Shown: positions 60,119 to 64,000 of the stretch, piece by piece
Layout: each line of letters starts with the position of its first letter
Numbering within the stretch: the stretch's first letter is position 1
Assembly: GCF_021545785.1 (NCBI RefSeq)
Contig: NZ_CP079801.1
Location: forward strand, 2,531,001 to 2,595,000
Reading direction: 5' to 3'
Length of the DNA stretch: 64,000 nt
Source of the DNA: Halopseudomonas maritima
GTDB taxonomy: Bacteria > Pseudomonadota > Gammaproteobacteria > Pseudomonadales > Pseudomonadaceae
Program-made: the position numbers and the translations under genes
Notes under the pieces: model-generated
What the model saw: only the letters and a program-made list of their open reading frames with translations
Databases searched by the model: none
What the model was told of the DNA's origin: nothing

Positions 60119-61849
60119 GTGGAGCTTTTATCCGGCGCTGAGATGGTCGTCCGCTCATTGCGTGACGAGGGTGTTAAATATATCTACGGGTACCCGGGTG
60201 GTGCCCTTTTGCATATCTACGATGCCATTTTCCGGCAAGATGACGTAGAGCATATTCTGGTCCGCCACGAACAGGCTGCTGCCCACATGGCAGACGGTTA
60301 CGCGCGCGCCACCGGTAAGCCGGGGGTGGTGCTGGTGACCTCGGGCCCGGGTGCAACCAATACCGTAACCGGTATCGCCACCGCCTACATGGATTCGATT
60401 CCGATGGTGGTTATCTCCGGCCAGGTTGTGAGCAACATGGTCGGTTCCGATGCCTTCCAGGAAACCGACATGGTCGGCGTGTCTCGCCCCATCGTGAAGC
60501 ACAGCTTCATGGTCAAGGACCCGCGCGAGATTCCGGAAGTCATCAAGAAGGCGTTCTACCTGGCGCAAACCGGCCGCCCGGGTCCCGTTGTCATCGATAT
60601 TCCGAAAGACATGACCAATCCGGCGGACAAGTTTGAGTACAGCTATCCGAAGAAGGTCAAGCTGCGCTCCTACAACCCGGCAACCCGTGGTCATTCCGGT
60701 CAGATTCGCAAAGCGGTTGAGATGCTGCTGGCAGCCAAGCGTCCGGTCATGTACTCCGGCGGTGGTGTGGTACTGGGTGGTGCTTCGCGTCCGCTGACCG
60801 AGCTGGCCCAGGCGCTCAACCTGCCCGTTACCAACACGCTGATGGGGCTTGGTGCCTACCCTGGAACCGACCGTCAGTTCGTCGGCATGCTGGGCATGCA
60901 CGGTAGCTACACCGCCAACCTGACCATGCATCACGCTGACGTGATTCTGGCTGTTGGTGCGCGCTTTGATGACCGCGTGATCAATGGTGACGACGCCAGC
61001 AAGTTCTGCCCGAATGCCAAGGTTATTCACATCGACATCGACCCGGCGTCGATCTCCAAGACCGTCAAGGCCGACATCCCGATTGTCGGCCCGGTTGAAA
61101 GCGTGCTTACCGAGATGCTCGCCATCTACAAAGAGATGGGCGAAACCCCGGATGCAGAAACCCAGGCCTCCTGGTGGAAGCAGATCGAGGAATGGCGTGG
61201 CGATGGTGACCTGTTCCCCTATGACAAGGGCGACGGCAGCATCATCAAACCGCAGGCGGTGATCGAGGCGCTGTGGGAAGTGACTGGCGGCGATGCCTTC
61301 ATCACCTCCGACGTAGGTCAGCACCAGATGTTCGCGGCCCAGTACTACCGCTTCGATAAGCCCAATCGCTGGATCAACTCCGGCGGCCTGGGCACCATGG
61401 GCTTCGGTTTTCCGGCGGCCATGGGTGTGCAGCTGAACTTCCCGGAGGCGACGGTTGCCTGTGTTACCGGTGAAGGCAGTATCCAGATGAACATTCAGGA
61501 GCTCTCCACCTGCCTGCAGTACGACATGCCGGTGAAGATTGTTAACCTGAACAACGGTGCGCTGGGCATGGTCCGCCAATGGCAGGACATGCAATACAAC
61601 AGTCGCTATTCGCATTCCTACATGGAATCGCTGCCGGACTTCGTCAAGCTGGCCGAGGCCTACGGTCACGTCGGTATCCGTATCACCGACCCGAAAGACC
61701 TCAAGAGCAAGCTGGCCGAGGCCTTTGCGATGAAGGATCGCCTGGTGTTCCTCGATATTGCCGTGGATACCAGCGAGCACGTATACCCGATGCAGATTCG
61801 TGGTGGTGCGATGCGAGATATGTGGCTGAGCAAAACGGAGCGCACCTGA
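60119..61849 (+). CDS. ilvI: acetolactate synthase large subunit
   Basis: Thiamine diphosphate enzyme that starts valine, leucine and isoleucine synthesis. The 576-residue protein begins at GTG 60119 (VELLSGAEMVVRSLRDEGVK), a start shared with P. aeruginosa IlvI. It has the ThDP Glu in LVRHEQAAAHMADGYARATG, the PGATNTVTGIATAYMDSIP segment, and the ThDP-Mg motif GEGSIQMNIQELST (Glu where many have Asp in GDG). Followed by ilvH after one base and by ilvC. Confidence 0.97.
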   Translation: MELLSGAEMVVRSLRDEGVKYIYGYPGGALLHIYDAIFRQDDVEHILVRHEQAAAHMADGYARATGKPGVVLVTSGPGATNTVTGIATAYMDSIPMVVISGQVVSNMVGSDAFQETDMVGVSRPIVKHSFMVKDPREIPEVIKKAFYLAQTGRPGPVVIDIPKDMTNPADKFEYSYPKKVKLRSYNPATRGHSGQIRKAVEMLLAAKRPVMYSGGGVVLGGASRPLTELAQALNLPVTNTLMGLGAYPGTDRQFVGMLGMHGSYTANLTMHHADVILAVGARFDDRVINGDDASKFCPNAKVIHIDIDPASISKTVKADIPIVGPVESVLTEMLAIYKEMGETPDAETQASWWKQIEEWRGDGDLFPYDKGDGSIIKPQAVIEALWEVTGGDAFITSDVGQHQMFAAQYYRFDKPNRWINSGGLGTMGFGFPAAMGVQLNFPEATVACVTGEGSIQMNIQELSTCLQYDMPVKIVNLNNGALGMVRQWQDMQYNSRYSHSYMESLPDFVKLAEAYGHVGIRITDPKDLKSKLAEAFAMKDRLVFLDIAVDTSEHVYPMQIRGGAMRDMWLSKTERT

Positions 61850-61850
61850 C

Positions 61851-62342
61851 ATGAGACACATCATTTCCGTTCTTCTGGAAAACGAGCCGGGCGCGTTGTC
61901 TCGGGTGGTTGGGTTGTTCTCCCAGCGTAACTACAATATCGAGACCCTGACCGTGGCGCCGACGGAAGACCCGACCCTGTCGCGTCTGACGCTCACCACG
62001 GTTGGCCATGATGAGGTGGTCGAGCAGATCACCAAAAACCTCAACAAGCTGATTGAGGTGGTCAAGCTGGTGAATCTGTCTGAAGGTGCGCACATCGAGC
62101 GCGAGCTGATGCTGATCAAGATCAAGGCGACCGGCGCACAGCGTGCCGAGGTCAAGCGCACCACCGACATCTTCCGTGGCCAGATCGTGGATGTCTCGCC
62201 CAGCGTGTACACCGTGCAGCTGACTGGGACCAGCGACAAGCTGAACAGCTTCATTGAGGCCATCGGGCCGACATCGGTACTTGAAGTGGTACGTACCGGT
62301 GTGTCGGGTATTGCCCGTGGTGAAAAGGTTCTGAGTATCTAA
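61851..62342 (+). CDS. ilvH: acetolactate synthase small (regulatory) subunit
   Basis: Regulatory subunit that confers valine feedback inhibition. The 163-residue protein opens with the ACT domain MRHIISVLLENEPGALSRVV, then GLFSQRNYNIETLTVAPTED, followed by the C-terminal domain RTDIFRGQIVDVSPSVYTVQ-type segment (TTDIFRGQIVDVSPSVYTVQ). The start ATG is one base after the ilvI stop, giving stoichiometric synthesis. Confidence 0.97.
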   Translation: MRHIISVLLENEPGALSRVVGLFSQRNYNIETLTVAPTEDPTLSRLTLTTVGHDEVVEQITKNLNKLIEVVKLVNLSEGAHIERELMLIKIKATGAQRAEVKRTTDIFRGQIVDVSPSVYTVQLTGTSDKLNSFIEAIGPTSVLEVVRTGVSGIARGEKVLSI

Positions 62343-62392
62343 ACTAATTGATCGCGGGCCAGGCGGCCCGCACAAGTAAGCAGGGGAACTTC

Positions 62393-63409
62393 ATGCAAGT
62401 CTATTACGATAAAGATTGTGATCTGAGCATCATCCAGGGCAAGAAAGTTGCCATCATCGGTTACGGCTCGCAGGGCCACGCGCACGCCTGCAACCTGAAA
62501 GACTCCGGTGTTGACGTGACCGTCGGTCTGCGTCCTGGTTCCAGCTCCATCGCCAAGGCTGAAGCACATGGTCTGAAAGTCAGCGATGTACCGGCCGCTG
62601 TAGCAGCTGCCGACGTGGTCATGATCCTGACCCCGGACGAGTTCCAGTCTCAACTGTACAAGAGCGAAATCGAGCCGAACCTGAAGCAGGGCGCTACCCT
62701 GGCTTTTGCTCACGGTTTTGCTATCCACTACAACCAGATCGTGCCGCGCGCTGACCTGGACGTCATCATGATTGCTCCCAAGGCACCGGGCCACACCGTG
62801 CGCTCCGAGTTCGTTAAGGGCGGCGGCATCCCCGACCTGATCGCGATCTTCCAGGACGCGTCCGGCAACGCCAAGAACGTAGCCCTGTCCTACGCCAGTG
62901 GTGTGGGCGGCGGTCGTACCGGCATCATCGAAACCACCTTCAAGGACGAGACTGAAACCGACCTGTTCGGCGAGCAGGCTGTTCTGTGTGGTGGTGCGGT
63001 TGAACTGGTCAAGGCCGGCTTCGAAACCCTGACCGAAGCGGGTTACGCACCGGAAATGGCCTACTTCGAGTGTCTGCACGAGCTGAAGCTGATCGTCGAC
63101 CTGATGTACGAAGGCGGCATCGCCAACATGAACTACTCCATCTCCAACAACGCCGAGTACGGTGAGTACGTGACTGGCCCCGAAGTCATCAACGATGAGT
63201 CTCGCGCGGCGATGCGCAACGCACTCAAGCGCATTCAGAGCGGCGAATACGCCAAGATGTTCATCGCTGAAGGCGCTCACAACTACCCGTCCATGACCGC
63301 TGCCCGTCGTAACAACGCCGCGCACCCGATCGAGCAGGTAGGTGAGAAGCTGCGCGGCATGATGCCGTGGATTGCTTCCAACAAGATCGTCGACAAGTCC
63401 AAGAACTGA
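62393..63409 (+). CDS. ilvC: ketol-acid reductoisomerase (NADP+), class I
   Basis: Isomerises and reduces acetolactate or acetohydroxybutyrate. From ATG 62393 (GGGGAAC upstream) the product is 338 residues, the class I length. It has the Rossmann motif IIGYGSQGHAHACNLKDSGV, an RxGSSS-type phosphate loop (LRPGSSSIAKAE) that selects NADPH, and the metal-binding region DLFGEQAVLCGGAVELVKAG with ECLHELKLIVDLMYEGGIAN. A strong terminator follows at 63431-63457. Confidence 0.97.
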   Translation: MQVYYDKDCDLSIIQGKKVAIIGYGSQGHAHACNLKDSGVDVTVGLRPGSSSIAKAEAHGLKVSDVPAAVAAADVVMILTPDEFQSQLYKSEIEPNLKQGATLAFAHGFAIHYNQIVPRADLDVIMIAPKAPGHTVRSEFVKGGGIPDLIAIFQDASGNAKNVALSYASGVGGGRTGIIETTFKDETETDLFGEQAVLCGGAVELVKAGFETLTEAGYAPEMAYFECLHELKLIVDLMYEGGIANMNYSISNNAEYGEYVTGPEVINDESRAAMRNALKRIQSGEYAKMFIAEGAHNYPSMTAARRNNAAHPIEQVGEKLRGMMPWIASNKIVDKSKN

Positions 63410-63430
63410 GTCGGTCGGTCTGACCAAGAA

Positions 63431-63457
63431 AACGCGGCCTGGGGCCGCGTTTTTTTA
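63431..63457 (+). terminator. intrinsic terminator of the ilv operon
   Basis: AACGCGGCC (63431-63439) pairs with GGCCGCGTT (63443-63451), followed by seven T. It lies 22 bases after the ilvC stop and separates ilvC from pssA. Confidence 0.92.
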
Positions 63458-63537
63458 TGTCTCGCTGCGGAGCTGACTGGTTATTTGCTTGCCAAATTGC
63501 CACACTGTTCAGTCCGGCAATGTTGCAAGGTAATCCC

Positions 63538-64000
63538 ATGACAGAGCATCAGAACAACCCAAAAGACACCGAGGCAGAGGGCGCGCATACGCTGTTGCCG
63601 ATTGATGAGCACGTCGAGGAGGTGCCCGGGCCCGATGGCAACAAGGTTCGCCACAAGGGCATTTATCTGCTGCCAAACCTGTTTACTACTGCGGCGCTGT
63701 TTTCTGGCTTCTACGCCATTGTCAGTGCAATGGACGGCAACTTTACCCATGCGGCAGTAGCCATTTTTATCGCCATGGTACTCGATGGCCTGGACGGTCG
63801 CGTCGCGCGGCTGACCAACACCCAGAGCGCATTCGGTGCCGAGTATGATTCGTTGTCGGATATGGTTGCCTTCGGTATCGCGCCGGCAGTGGTTGTGTTC
63901 AGCTGGGCGCTGACTGACCTGGGTAAGGTCGGTTGGGTGTTCGCCTTCATCTACGTCGCGGGTGCGGCGCTCAGGCTGGCGCGCTTCAATACGCATATTG
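63538..64000 (+). CDS. pssA: CDP-diacylglycerol-serine O-phosphatidyltransferase, 3' truncated by window edge
   Basis: Makes phosphatidylserine in the inner membrane. The visible 154 residues start at ATG 63538 (AAGG upstream), with an acidic N-terminal stretch, GIYLLPNLFTTAALFSGFYA (membrane segment 1), and the CDP-alcohol phosphotransferase signature DGLDGRVAR-x8-GAEYDSLSD, which supplies the metal-binding Asp residues. Class II PssA of the pseudomonad type follows ilvC in P. aeruginosa as well. The frame is open to the end of the window. Confidence 0.95.
   Translation, partial: MTEHQNNPKDTEAEGAHTLLPIDEHVEEVPGPDGNKVRHKGIYLLPNLFTTAALFSGFYAIVSAMDGNFTHAAVAIFIAMVLDGLDGRVARLTNTQSAFGAEYDSLSDMVAFGIAPAVVVFSWALTDLGKVGWVFAFIYVAGAALRLARFNTHI

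Noticed and set aside
59844..60248. 134-codon plus-strand frame upstream of and overlapping ilvI
   Set aside because: No ribosome-binding site, no similarity, and composition unlike coding DNA; the part beyond 60119 is a shadow of ilvI.
1..64000. CRISPR arrays, tRNA or rRNA genes, prophage
   Set aside because: No direct repeat-spacer pattern, no tRNA-like cloverleaf with GTTCRA, no rRNA core sequence and no phage structural genes seen on reading.

Overview
The window is a chromosomal segment of a gammaproteobacterium of the Pseudomonas lineage, roughly 60 % G+C by eye. The order truB-rpsO-pnp ... atoB/acs, panC-panB-folK-pcnB, cbrB-cbrA, gluQ-dksA ... phu heme genes, prrF sRNAs, cbpA, mrcB ... 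ilvI-ilvH-ilvC-pssA follows the Pseudomonas aeruginosa PAO1 chromosome (from memory, the PA4742 to PA4693 stretch), with several insertions. The RND genes and their operator look most like TtgABC/MexAB-OprM. A Halopseudomonas-type (P. pertucinogena group) genome is my best guess, but I could not test it.

Layout. 1-5.9 kb: RNA and translation genes truB (5' cut by the window edge), rpsO and pnp, then a complete IS4-family element inserted into the pnp terminator, then a HAD phosphatase. 6-25 kb: an accessory-rich block with an orphan beta-propeller membrane protein, a frameshifted 2-hydroxychromene-2-carboxylate isomerase-like gene, LysR, two AraC and MarR regulators, a siderophore-interacting flavoprotein, an AhpD-like protein, an RsuA-type pseudouridine synthase, a sterol-desaturase-family hydroxylase, a CHASE-type histidine kinase, several small enzymes and a degenerate FadB/FadA-like pair beside an intact thiolase. 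25-40 kb: conserved metabolism and global control: acs, pantothenate and folate genes, pcnB, the sRNA crcZ with its sigma54 promoter and putative CbrB sites, cbrB, cbrA, a 58-residue cbrX, gluQ, dksA, an aminotransferase and sfsA.

40-54 kb: iron and efflux. A Fur box precedes phuSTUVW (heme degradation/trafficking and ABC import). A TetR-regulated RND efflux operon follows. Next come two tandem PrrF-type sRNA genes, each with its own sigma70 promoter and Fur box, and then cbpA. In P. aeruginosa the prrF pair and cbpA lie directly beside phuW, so the efflux module looks inserted into that locus. 54-64 kb: a kinase-like fusion, mrcB, a TPR lipoprotein, small conserved genes, a MITE-like inverted-repeat element, the branched-chain amino acid genes ilvI-ilvH-ilvC and the start of pssA.

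How it works together: CbrA/CbrB drives crcZ, which by family knowledge sequesters Hfq/Crc and so relieves carbon catabolite repression; acs and other catabolic genes are nearby. Fur would control heme import and the PrrF RNAs together.

The least expected observations are the tandem prrF pair separated from phu by an efflux operon, the CbrB-type site array with crcZ (absent from protein-only annotation), the degenerate beta-oxidation pair, the GC-slippage frameshift, and the MITE with a solo end inside the heme operon.
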